Below are positions 1 to 7,001 of a stretch of DNA of 64,000 bases, piece after piece. The notes under the pieces are model-generated. The model worked only from the letters and a program-made list of their open reading frames with translations. It searched no databases and was not told the DNA's origin. This DNA is from Variovorax sp. dw_308 (GTDB lineage: Bacteria > Pseudomonadota > Gammaproteobacteria > Burkholderiales > Burkholderiaceae_C), in assembly GCF_019207085.1 (NCBI RefSeq), contig NZ_JAATOM010000004.1, positions 62,001 to 126,000 on the forward strand. Direction: 5' to 3'. Both the position numbers and the translations under genes were made by a program. Numbering within the stretch: position 1 is the first letter of the stretch; every line of letters begins with the position of its first letter.

Positions 1-185
1 CGCGTCTGGCGCGTGACCTCCGCCGATGCGGTGAGATGCAGGGTCGACCCCTTGGTGCAGAGGCGGCCGAAGTTGGCCGGATGATCGGGGTCGCCACGCA
101 CGCCAGTGATCTGGTCGCCCTGCGACTCGATGATCACGCCGCAGCCTACGCCGCAGTAGGGGCAGGTGGACTTGGTTTCTTTCAT
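1..185 (-). CDS. nasA: assimilatory nitrate reductase catalytic subunit, N-terminal fragment
   Basis: Only the first 61 codons are present; the gene runs off the left edge. The start is the ATG at 183-185, reading MKETKSTCPYCGVGCGV. The spacing C-x2-C-x3-C followed about 30 residues later by LCTKG is the [4Fe-4S] motif at the N-terminus of molybdopterin bis-MGD oxidoreductases. The enzyme family reduces nitrate to nitrite in the cytoplasm. The gene lies downstream of nirB and nirD on the same strand, which favours the assimilatory NasA type over a formate dehydrogenase. A 687-base repeat-containing gap separates it from nirD, so it may need readthrough or its own promoter. The family is sure; the exact subtype rests on context. 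Confidence 0.88.
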   Translation of the reverse strand, partial: MKETKSTCPYCGVGCGVIIESQGDQITGVRGDPDHPANFGRLCTKGSTLHLTASAEVTRQT

Positions 186-232
186 GGCTTGCGTGCGGTG
201 GGGGCGGGAGTCGTCTCTTGGACAGAGCGCCC

Positions 233-412
233 GGTACGCGGTGCGGGCCGTGCGACCCTACTGCGCCGGTCGCTTCGCGACTGCCCTGCGCTGCTCGCGT
301 TTCGCGGGGTCCACATGAACTCGCTTCGCTCAGACAGCATGTGGCCCTGATCCGCGAAACGCTGCGCTGCTCGGCGGCGCAGAAGGGATCGCCCGACCCA
401 CACCGCGCACCG
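233..412 (+). repeat. palindromic MITE-like element, copy A
   Basis: About 180 bases that align with the reverse complement of copy B at 567-742. The central 50 or so bases (about 305-355) are identical between copies. The element is itself roughly palindromic: its outer parts carry imperfect terminal inverted repeats around GCGGTACGGG and CTGCGG, and its centre has CCACATG and CATGTGG flanking a GCTTCGCTC loop. No coding capacity is visible. It resembles a non-autonomous palindromic repeat, but no target-site duplication was identified. Confidence 0.65.
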
Positions 413-458
413 GGCTTGGGGGTGGCGAAACGCACCGTCCCCTTTGGGGGTGCGGCTG

Positions 459-494
459 CCCTCACTCCAGCCCTCTCCCAGGGGGAGAGGGAGC
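459..494. repeat. short GC-rich palindromic repeat (CCCTCAC...CTCTCC type)
   Basis: The sequence CCCTCACTCCAGCCCTCTCC is followed by GGGGGAGAGGGAGC, forming a CTCTCCC/GGGAGAG hairpin. The same repeat type occurs twice, in inverted orientation, inside nrtB at about 6850-6955. It is a REP-like element with no coding role here. Confidence 0.6.
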
Positions 495-566
495 AAGACC
501 GGGGCACTGCGTACGGGGGAGTGGGGGCAATGCTGATGCACCACGGACGTGTCCACGGCGGCGGGT

Positions 567-742
567 GGTATGCGGTACGGGTTGGTCGATCCCTTCTGCG
601 GTGCTGAGGAGCGCAGCTTTGGGCGGATCAGGGCCACATGCTGTCTGAGCGAAGCGAGTTCATGTGGACCCCGCCCAAAGCGAGCACCGCAAGGGAGCCC
701 CGAAGGGGCCGCCGCAGTAGGGTCGGCCGGCCCGTACCGCAT
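567..742 (-). repeat. palindromic MITE-like element, copy B
   Basis: Inverted partner of the element at 233-412. Its ends read GCATGCGGTACGGG and, in inverted form, GGTATGCGGTACGGG, giving imperfect terminal inverted repeats of about 30 bases. The two copies face each other and could form a long cruciform or RNA stem with a loop of roughly 155 bases. Confidence 0.65.
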
Positions 743-762
743 GCCGCCCGACGACGCGCTCC

Positions 763-834
763 CTGCACGCAATGCGCCCCCTGCACGCAATGCGCCCCCT
801 GCACGCAATGCGCCCCCTGCACGCAACACGTCCC
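763..834 (+). repeat. 18-base tandem repeat, 4 units
   Basis: The unit CTGCACGCAATGCGCCCC occurs three times perfectly (763-780, 781-798, 799-816) and once degenerate (817-834); a fifth, weakly related stretch follows to about 852. It ends about 40 bases before the nirD stop codon. The units abut without spacers, so it is a minisatellite rather than a CRISPR array. Confidence 0.85.
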
Positions 835-872
835 CTACATGCGCTGTGCCCACTCCACCAGCAGCGACGAAT

Positions 873-1301
873 TCAAGAGCCATGCGGCGCCTGCACATCA
901 AAGGTCTCGTCCCCCAACGGCCCTGCGGGCGCAGCCCTCCCGGGACCGGCACGGGGCGCTTCCAGGTCCAGCGCATGCGTCGCCAGTTCGTGCGCATCGA
1001 GCAGCACGTGGCCGTCCTCGACGCGGCACGAAAACTTCGGCGTGCATCCTTCGTCGGGTTGCCTCGCGCAGCCGTCATCGAGCCCGATCGTCCAGTTGTG
1101 CAGCGGACACGCCACGCTGGTGCCGAACACGATCCCTTGCGACAGCGGCCCGCCCCTGTGCGGGCAGCGGTCCAGCAGCGCGAACACCTCGTCCTGGCTG
1201 TTGCGGAACACCGCCACGGCCAAGCCCACCGGGCGTGAGACACGGCGCGAACCGAGCACCGGGATCTCGTCGACGCGGCAGATGGTTTTCCATTCGGTCA
1301 T
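873..1301 (-). CDS. nirD: nitrite reductase (NADH) small subunit
   Basis: This 142-residue protein is the Rieske-type small subunit of the cytoplasmic assimilatory NADH-nitrite reductase, which reduces nitrite to ammonium with NirB. It has the CPH (C46, H48) and CPLH (C65, H68) pairs of a Rieske [2Fe-2S] fold. Many NirD proteins lack the cluster ligands; here all four are present. The start at 1301 (MTEWKTICRVDEIP) was chosen because it follows nirB by 14 bases and gives a normal-length protein; a much longer upstream frame only overlaps nirB. The C-terminal 30 residues are Ala/Gly/Pro-rich. It is co-transcribed with nirB. Confidence 0.93.
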   Translation of the reverse strand: MTEWKTICRVDEIPVLGSRRVSRPVGLAVAVFRNSQDEVFALLDRCPHRGGPLSQGIVFGTSVACPLHNWTIGLDDGCARQPDEGCTPKFSCRVEDGHVLLDAHELATHALDLEAPRAGPGRAAPAGPLGDETFDVQAPHGS

Positions 1302-1315
1302 CGGTGCCTCCTGCT

Positions 1316-3829
1316 TCACGAGATATCGGCAAGGTCCGGCGAGGCAATGCTGGCCTTCGGCACGAAAGTCAGCGGTGCCGTGACCGCGTCGGCCACCGGC
1401 ACGAACTGGCGCACATCGACCTGCGCCCGGTTCGCTTCGAACCACGGATCCGGCTCGCCATCCAGCGCGAACTGCAAGCGCTCCCACAGCGCCTTGCGGC
1501 CGGCAACGTCCTCGAGAACCTTCTTCTTGACATGGTCCAGCCCCACGCGCGAGATGTAGTGGACCGTACGCTCCAGGTACCAGCCTTCCTCGCGGTACAG
1601 CTGCAGGAAGGCCCCCGTGTATTCCATCACTTCCTCGCTCGTCTTGAGCTTCACAAGGAACTGCGCCACCTCGGTCTTGATGCCGCCGTTGCCGCCAACG
1701 TAGACCTCCCAGCCCGAGTCCACGCCAATCACGCCCACGTCCTTGATGCCGGCCTCGGCGCAGTTGCGCGGGCAGCCCGACACCGCCAGCTTCACCTTGT
1801 GCGGCGAATACATCGCCCACAGCGCATGCTCCAGGTCCTTGCCCATCTGCGTCGAGTCCTGCGTGCCGAAGCGGCACCACTCGCTGCCCACGCAGGTCTT
1901 CACCGTGCGCAGCGACTTGCCGTAGGCGAAGCCGCTCGGCATGCCGATGTCCTTCCACACGTCCTGCAGGTCTTCCTTCTTCACGCCCAGCAGGTCGATG
2001 CGCTGCCCGCCGGTGATCTTGACCGTCGGGATCTTGTATTTGTCCGCCGCATCGGCGATGCGCCGCAGTTCGTCCGGCGTCGTGTGCCCGCCCCACATGC
2101 GCGGGATCACCGAATACGTGCCGTCCTTCTGGATGTTCGCGTGGCTGCGCTCGTTGATGAAGCGGCTTTGCGGATCGTCCTTCGCCTCCTTCGGCCAGGT
2201 GCTGATCAGGTAGTAATTGACGGCCGGGCGGCAGCTCGCGCAGCCGTTGGGCGTGCGCCAGCCCATGCCTTCGAACACCTCGGCATGCGTCAGGAATTTC
2301 TGGGCACGGATGGCGTCGCGCACGTCCTTGTGGCTCGCGTCGGTGCAGCCGCACATGGCCTTCTTCTTCGGCGCGGCGGAGTAGTCGCCGCCGGCGGTGA
2401 ACATCAGGATCTGCTCGACCAGCCCCGTGCACGAGCCGCAACTCGCGCTCGCCTTGGTGTGCTTCTTCACCTCGTCCAGCGTGAACAGGCCCTTGTCCTT
2501 GATCGCCTTGCAGATCGTGCCCTTGCTCACGCCATTGCAGCCGCAGACCTCGGCTTCGTCGGGCATCGTCGCCGCGCTGCTGTGGCCTTCATGGCCGACG
2601 TCGCCGATGTTCGATTCGCCGAACATCAGCTTCTCGCGGATGTCGTTCACGCTGCGGCCGTCGCGCAGCAGCTTGAAGTACCAGCTGCCATCGACCGTGT
2701 CGCCGTACAGGCAGGCGCCCACGAGCTTGTCGTCCTTGATCACGAGCTTCTTGTAGACCCCGCCGAAGGGATCGCTCATCACGATCTCCTCGGTGCCTTC
2801 GCCGCCCATGAACTGGCCGGCGCTGAACAGGTCGATGCCCGTCACCTTGAGCTTGGTCGAGGTCAGCGAGCCCATGTAGCGGCCGATGCCGAACTGCGCC
2901 AGGTGATTCGCCGCGACCTTGGCCTGCTCGAACAGCGGCGCCACCAGGCCATAGGCGATGCCGCGGTGCGCCGCGCATTCGCCGACCGAGTAGACGCGCG
3001 CATCGGTCACCGTCTGCATGGTGTCGTTGACCACGATGCCGCGGTTGCAGTGCAGGCGCATCGATTCGGCGAGCGCCGTGTTCGGACGGATGCCCACGGC
3101 CATCACGACCAGGTCGGCCGGCACTTCGGTGCCGCCCTTGAACTTGACCGACTTGACGCGTCCTTCGGCGTCGCCGACCAGTTCCTGCGTCTGCGCGCTC
3201 AGCAGGAAGTTGAGGCCGCGCGCTTCCAGCGACTGGCGAAGCAGCCCGCCCGCCACGTCGTCGAGCTGGCGCTCCATGAGCCACGCGTTGACATGCACCA
3301 CGGTCACGCTCATGCCGCGCAGCATCAGGCCGTTGGCGGCTTCGAGGCCGAGCAGGCCGCCGCCGATCACCACCGCATGCTTGTGCGTCTTCGCAGTCTC
3401 GATCATGGTGTTGGTGTCGGCGATGTCGCGGTAGGCGATCACGCCCTTCAGCTCCTTGCCCGGCACCGGCAGGATGAAGGGATTGGAACCGGTGCACAGC
3501 AGCAGCCGGTCGTATTCCGCTTCCACCACGCTGCCGTCCGCCGCCTCGGCACGCACGATGCGCTTCACACGGTCCACCTCGGTCACCAGCTTGCCGGCGT
3601 GCAGCGTGATGTCGTTCTCCGCGTACCACTCCCACGAGTTCAGGATGATCTGCTCGACCGTTTGCTCGCCGGCCAGCACCGGCGACAGCAGGATGCGGTT
3701 GTAGTTGGGATGCGGCTCGGCGCCGAACACGGTGATGTCGTAGAGGTCGGGCGCGAGCTTGATCAACTCTTCCACGGCGCGAACGCCGGCCATGCCGTTG
3801 CCCACCAGGACCAGTTTCATCTTTTTCAT
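1316..3829 (-). CDS. nirB: nitrite reductase (NADH) large subunit
   Basis: NirB, 837 residues, reduces nitrite to ammonium using NADH, FAD, an iron-sulfur cluster and siroheme. Visible domains: FAD-binding GNGMAG at 10-15; NAD-binding IGGGLLGLE near 155-163; a BFD-like [2Fe-2S] region with C429, C431, C464 and C467, followed by a second cysteine-rich repeat (CGC at 493-495, CASC at 530-533); then the siroheme/[4Fe-4S] module with C646, C652, C686 and C690 (CVGSEWC and CPRNC). Length is normal. The start ATG at 3829 has GGGAAG about 8 bases upstream. The gene lies 25 bases after the GAF gene and 14 before nirD, in the nitrate operon controlled by the leader upstream of nrtA. Confidence 0.97.
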   Translation of the reverse strand: MKKMKLVLVGNGMAGVRAVEELIKLAPDLYDITVFGAEPHPNYNRILLSPVLAGEQTVEQIILNSWEWYAENDITLHAGKLVTEVDRVKRIVRAEAADGSVVEAEYDRLLLCTGSNPFILPVPGKELKGVIAYRDIADTNTMIETAKTHKHAVVIGGGLLGLEAANGLMLRGMSVTVVHVNAWLMERQLDDVAGGLLRQSLEARGLNFLLSAQTQELVGDAEGRVKSVKFKGGTEVPADLVVMAVGIRPNTALAESMRLHCNRGIVVNDTMQTVTDARVYSVGECAAHRGIAYGLVAPLFEQAKVAANHLAQFGIGRYMGSLTSTKLKVTGIDLFSAGQFMGGEGTEEIVMSDPFGGVYKKLVIKDDKLVGACLYGDTVDGSWYFKLLRDGRSVNDIREKLMFGESNIGDVGHEGHSSAATMPDEAEVCGCNGVSKGTICKAIKDKGLFTLDEVKKHTKASASCGSCTGLVEQILMFTAGGDYSAAPKKKAMCGCTDASHKDVRDAIRAQKFLTHAEVFEGMGWRTPNGCASCRPAVNYYLISTWPKEAKDDPQSRFINERSHANIQKDGTYSVIPRMWGGHTTPDELRRIADAADKYKIPTVKITGGQRIDLLGVKKEDLQDVWKDIGMPSGFAYGKSLRTVKTCVGSEWCRFGTQDSTQMGKDLEHALWAMYSPHKVKLAVSGCPRNCAEAGIKDVGVIGVDSGWEVYVGGNGGIKTEVAQFLVKLKTSEEVMEYTGAFLQLYREEGWYLERTVHYISRVGLDHVKKKVLEDVAGRKALWERLQFALDGEPDPWFEANRAQVDVRQFVPVADAVTAPLTFVPKASIASPDLADIS

Positions 3830-3854
3830 CGTGTGCTTCCCGATTGAGAGGTGA

Positions 3855-4751
3855 TCAGAAGTGCAGCGCCATCACAGCGGTGATGCGGCCTTGCGGCGCG
3901 ACCGGGATGGCGATCATGGGTTCGGCGGTGTACGGAATCCCGCTCGCGAAGGCGCGGGCGATGGCGCCGGCCGCATCCGGTGCATCGCCCGTCATGGCGA
4001 TCGCTTCGAAGGCATCGTCGTCCTTGGCTGCGGTGTCGGAGAACCCGAGGCTGCGACGCAGGTGCGTGCCGCTGGTGTCGGGCTCCCAGATCTCGATGCG
4101 GCGCGCAATCGGCGTCGCGCGGGCCGACAGGAAGGCCATCACGAAGCTGGAGCCGTCCAGCGTCGAGCAGGGGATCGCGAAGCCGCGGTTGATGCCGACC
4201 TTCACCGCGCTGTCGGCGCGAATGAATCCCGCGCCCTTGCCGAGGTCCGGCAGGAACACCGGCTTTTGCGAATCCCACGCCATGCCGGGCAGCCCCGTGC
4301 CGCGACGAAACGCGGTGGCGCGCGAGATGAACTCGAAGGTGTCGCCGGTGGTGCCGTAGTAGCCGTCGACCAGCGTCATGTCGGTGGACTCTTCCGGGTC
4401 GTTGCCCCAGAGTTCGATGGCGCCGGCATGCTCTTCGTCGTCGCCGCAGAAGATCACGGCCACCGAACTCAGCCGGTCGCCCTTGAAGATCGGCACCGCG
4501 ATGCCGCAGGTCAGCCCCGCCGTCTTCGCTGCCGCGGCGCGCCGGAAGTAGGAGCCCGACAACTCCTTGAGCACGATCGGGCGCCCCGTCTCCCAGGCGC
4601 GGCCCGGCAAGCCTTCGCCACGGCCGAAGCACAGGTTCTGGCTCACGGCCGCGAAGCGATGTGCAGGGCCGAACAGGCCGCCACCAAATTCAAGCAGGCT
4701 GCCATCCTCGCTGGGCACCCAGTACTCGATGACGCGGATGAACGTCTTCAC
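3855..4751 (-). CDS. tandem GAF-domain protein of the nitrate operon
   Basis: The 298-residue protein consists of two GAF-like halves (about 1-140 and 145-298), each with the pattern GLPGRAW/GLPGMAW followed by an IP(C/V) strand and a long loop. There is no kinase, cyclase, DNA-binding or ANTAR output domain and no membrane segment, so it is a cytoplasmic sensor or ligand-binding protein of unknown output. Its start overlaps the globin stop by four bases (ATGA), indicating translational coupling, and nirB follows 25 bases later. GAF domains can bind small ligands, nucleotides, haem or NO. A role in sensing nitrogen oxides together with the globin is inference from position only. Confidence 0.8.
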   Translation of the reverse strand: MKTFIRVIEYWVPSEDGSLLEFGGGLFGPAHRFAAVSQNLCFGRGEGLPGRAWETGRPIVLKELSGSYFRRAAAAKTAGLTCGIAVPIFKGDRLSSVAVIFCGDDEEHAGAIELWGNDPEESTDMTLVDGYYGTTGDTFEFISRATAFRRGTGLPGMAWDSQKPVFLPDLGKGAGFIRADSAVKVGINRGFAIPCSTLDGSSFVMAFLSARATPIARRIEIWEPDTSGTHLRRSLGFSDTAAKDDDAFEAIAMTGDAPDAAGAIARAFASGIPYTAEPMIAIPVAPQGRITAVMALHF

Positions 4752-5188
4752 GCCTGCGCCTCCATGGCGGAGCCCTCAGCCGTCTTCCGGGCCGCCGCGA
4801 TCATCACGCCCGAAAGGGTGCCGTAGGCCGTCTCCCAGGCGTTGCGCACGTCGGGCGTGAATTCGGCGCCCAGCCCCTTGTCGAGCGTGTCGATGAGTGC
4901 GGCGCCGACCACCGCGTAGTGCGCTGGCTCCGCACCGTAGCCGACGTGCCGCTCGGCCAGGCGCTGTGCCACCGGCACCAGCGTATCGAGGTTGCCGAGG
5001 CCTCGAGTCACGCCGCCCAGCATCGTCATGAGCTTGCGCCCCTGTTCGACCATGTCGCCCTTGAAGAGTGCGCGCACCTCCGGCGCCAATTCGAAGAGCC
5101 GGCCATAGAAGATGGCCGCGGCCTGCTCGGATATCGGCACAACCTTGGCAAAGCTGGACTGCACCAGTTCGATCTGATTAGGGGTCAT
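4748..5188 (-). CDS. single-domain bacterial globin
   Basis: A 146-residue globin of the Vitreoscilla-haemoglobin/flavohaemoglobin-head type. The motif AERHVGYG places the proximal haem histidine at H81, and the CD-corner phenylalanine is probably F42 (VRALF). It lacks the FAD/NAD reductase half of flavohaemoglobin. The start at 5188 (MTPNQIELV) has GAGGA upstream; an in-frame start at 5245 would run into the nrtD stop region and adds a non-globin tail. Such globins bind O2 and NO. Placed between nrtD and the GAF gene, it may scavenge NO formed during nitrite reduction (inference). Confidence 0.92.
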   Translation of the reverse strand: MTPNQIELVQSSFAKVVPISEQAAAIFYGRLFELAPEVRALFKGDMVEQGRKLMTMLGGVTRGLGNLDTLVPVAQRLAERHVGYGAEPAHYAVVGAALIDTLDKGLGAEFTPDVRNAWETAYGTLSGVMIAAARKTAEGSAMEAQA

Positions 5189-5225
5189 CGTGGGGTTCCT
5201 CGTCGGTTGTTGTGCGGGCGAAAAA

Positions 5226-6053
5226 TCACGCGGCCTTCTCGACATGGCCCTGGCGCGTGTACAGGAAGTCGATCACCGCCTTGCGGTAGTGCACGTAGTT
5301 GCGGTCTTCCGCCAGTTCCACGCGATTGCGCGGACGTTCGAGGTTCACCGTGAGCAACTCGCCGATCGTGGCCGAGGGGCCATTGGTCATCATCACGATC
5401 TTGTCGGACAGCAGCACCGCCTCGTCCACGTCATGCGTGACCATGACGACCGTGCTCTGCGTCTTCTGCACGATGGCGAGCAGCTCGTCCTGCAGGCGTG
5501 CGCGGGTGAGCGCGTCGAGTGCGCCGAAGGGCTCATCCATCAGCAGCACCTTGGGCTCCATGGCCAGTGCGCGGGCGATGCCGACGCGCTGCTTCATGCC
5601 GCCCGAGATCTCGCCCGGTCGCTTGTGGGTGGCGGGCGTGAGGCCGACGAGTGCCAGCGCCGCATCGGTGCGCGCCTTCAATTGCACCCTCGATTCTGCG
5701 GAGCCGAACACGCGCTCCACACCAAGGTAGATGTTCTCGTAGCAGGTCAGCCAAGGCAGCAGCGAATGGTTCTGGAACACCACCGCGCGCTCCGGGCCCG
5801 GGCCGTTGATTTCCTTGTTGGCGCAGAGCAGCCCGCCATGCGTCGGCTTGGTCAACCCGGCGATCAGGTTCAGCAGTGTCGACTTGCCGCAGCCCGAGTG
5901 CCCGATGAGCGCCACGAACTCGCCCTTGGCGACCGTGAGGTTGATGTCGCGCAGCGCCTGGAAGCTGCCCTTGGGCGTCTTGAAGGTCTGCTCGACTTCG
6001 CTGATGTCGATGAACTTCCTGTCTGCCTTCTCCAGGGTCGTGGCTTCACTCAT
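5226..6053 (-). CDS. nrtD: nitrate ABC transporter ATP-binding protein
   Basis: The 275-residue ATPase of a nitrate/nitrite (NitT/TauT-family) importer. Walker A is GHSGCGKST at 51-59, the signature is ISGGMKQRVGIARAL, Walker B is VLLMDEPFGALD, and the H-loop is VTHDVDEA. The start at 6053 (MSEATTLEKAD) overlaps the nrtB stop by four bases. It lacks the C-terminal NrtA-like extension of cyanobacterial NrtC. It energises uptake of nitrate delivered by NrtA through NrtB. Confidence 0.95.
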   Translation of the reverse strand: MSEATTLEKADRKFIDISEVEQTFKTPKGSFQALRDINLTVAKGEFVALIGHSGCGKSTLLNLIAGLTKPTHGGLLCANKEINGPGPERAVVFQNHSLLPWLTCYENIYLGVERVFGSAESRVQLKARTDAALALVGLTPATHKRPGEISGGMKQRVGIARALAMEPKVLLMDEPFGALDALTRARLQDELLAIVQKTQSTVVMVTHDVDEAVLLSDKIVMMTNGPSATIGELLTVNLERPRNRVELAEDRNYVHYRKAVIDFLYTRQGHVEKAA

Positions 6054-6991
6054 GACTTCACCTCTTCGAACGTGAACGCGGTGGCGATCTTGATGAGCGC
6101 GAACTCCAGCAACAGGCCGACGATACCGATGACGAAGATCGCGATGATGATGTTCTTGACGTTGAGGTTGTTCCACTCGTCCCAGACCCAGAAGCCGATG
6201 CCGACGCCGCCGGTCAGCATCTCGGCCGCGACGATTACCAGCCATGCGGTGCCGACCGCGAGCCGCACGCCGGTGAGCATGTAGGGCAGCACGGCGGGGA
6301 AGAGGATCTTGGTGATGATCTTCCACTCGCTGAGGTTGAGCACCTTGGCCACGTTCATGTAGTCGCTCGGCACGCGCTGCACGCCCACGGCCGTGTTGAT
6401 GACCATCGGCCAGATCGAGCAGATGAAGATGGTCCAGATGGCGGCCGGGTTGGCGCCCTTGAAAACGAGCAGGCCGATCGGCAACCAGGCCAGCGGCGAC
6501 ACGGGCCGCAGCAGGCTGATCAGCGGATTGAACATGCGCGCCAGGAACTCGAAGCGCCCGATCGCAAAGCCCGCCGGAATGCCGACCGCGGCCGCGAGCC
6601 CGAAGCCCAAGGCGACACGCTGCAGCGACGAGAGCACGTTCCAGCCGACGCCTTGGTCGTTCGGCCCCTTGCTGTAGAACGGATCGCTGAAGACATCGAG
6701 CGCCTGCTTCCAGGTCTCCAGCGGCGAGGGAAAGCCATTGGTGCTCCGGAGTGCCACCAGTTCCCAGATCAGCAGCAGCAGGCCGAAGCCCGCGAGCGGC
6801 GGCAACACGCGCATCCAGAGCCATCGCAGGTCTAGGACTTTGCGCCGTTGCTCCCTCTCCCCCGTGAGGAGAGGGCTGGGGTGAGGGGCAGCCTGGACAC
6901 GAGGTACACCCTCACCCCGACCCTCTCCCGCACGCGGGAGAGGGAGAGGAATGGACGCATCGAGCGGGGAGTGAAAAACAGCGCTGACCAT
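6050..6991 (-). CDS. nrtB: nitrate ABC transporter permease with repeat-derived N-terminal insertion
   Basis: A 313-residue inner-membrane permease of the NitT/TauT family. The body from LDLRWLWMRVLPP onward has the usual hydrophobic segments and the EAA-type loop. The ATG at 6991 has GAGGAG seven bases upstream, so the N-terminus is probably translated. Residues roughly 14-48 are encoded by two inverted copies of a GC-rich palindromic repeat (6850-6955) and read as a Pro/Gly/Arg-rich stretch (LPLPRAGEGRGEG) with no counterpart expected in permeases. The insertion keeps the frame, so the protein may remain functional with an altered cytoplasmic tail. It lies between nrtA and nrtD. Confidence 0.92.
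   Translation of the reverse strand: MVSAVFHSPLDASIPLPLPRAGEGRGEGVPRVQAAPHPSPLLTGEREQRRKVLDLRWLWMRVLPPLAGFGLLLLIWELVALRSTNGFPSPLETWKQALDVFSDPFYSKGPNDQGVGWNVLSSLQRVALGFGLAAAVGIPAGFAIGRFEFLARMFNPLISLLRPVSPLAWLPIGLLVFKGANPAAIWTIFICSIWPMVINTAVGVQRVPSDYMNVAKVLNLSEWKIITKILFPAVLPYMLTGVRLAVGTAWLVIVAAEMLTGGVGIGFWVWDEWNNLNVKNIIIAIFVIGIVGLLLEFALIKIATAFTFEEVKS
6850..6955. repeat. inverted pair of GC-rich palindromic repeats inside nrtB
   Basis: Two copies of the CCCTCACCCC...CCTCTCC / GGAGAGGG element face each other: one ends near 6888 as GGCTGGGGTGAGGG, the other begins near 6910 as CCCTCACCCCGACCC. A third copy lies at 459-494. The pair lies wholly inside the nrtB reading frame and adds about 35 codons. 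Confidence 0.75.
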
Positions 6992-7001
6992 GTCGTGCTC
7001 C

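Larger units (their letters stand above)
186..872. other. repeat-rich intergenic region between nirD and nasA
   Basis: This 687-base stretch has no credible gene; open frames across it are compositional. It contains two diverged copies of a palindromic element in opposite orientation (about 233-412 and 567-742), a short GC-rich palindromic repeat of another type (459-494) and an 18-base tandem repeat (763-834). It separates nirD from nasA within what is otherwise a close-packed operon. No clear promoter for nasA was recognised. Confidence 0.75.

Noticed and set aside
763-852. Tandem repeat considered as a CRISPR array
   Set aside because: Units are 18 bases, directly abutting, with no spacers and no cas genes nearby.
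638-3847. Very long plus-strand open frame (1069 codons) opposite nirB and nirD
   Set aside because: It mirrors the nirB/nirD codons, is rich in Ala, Arg, His and Val as expected for the antisense of high-GC genes, and shows no domain. NirB and NirD on the minus strand have full cofactor motifs.
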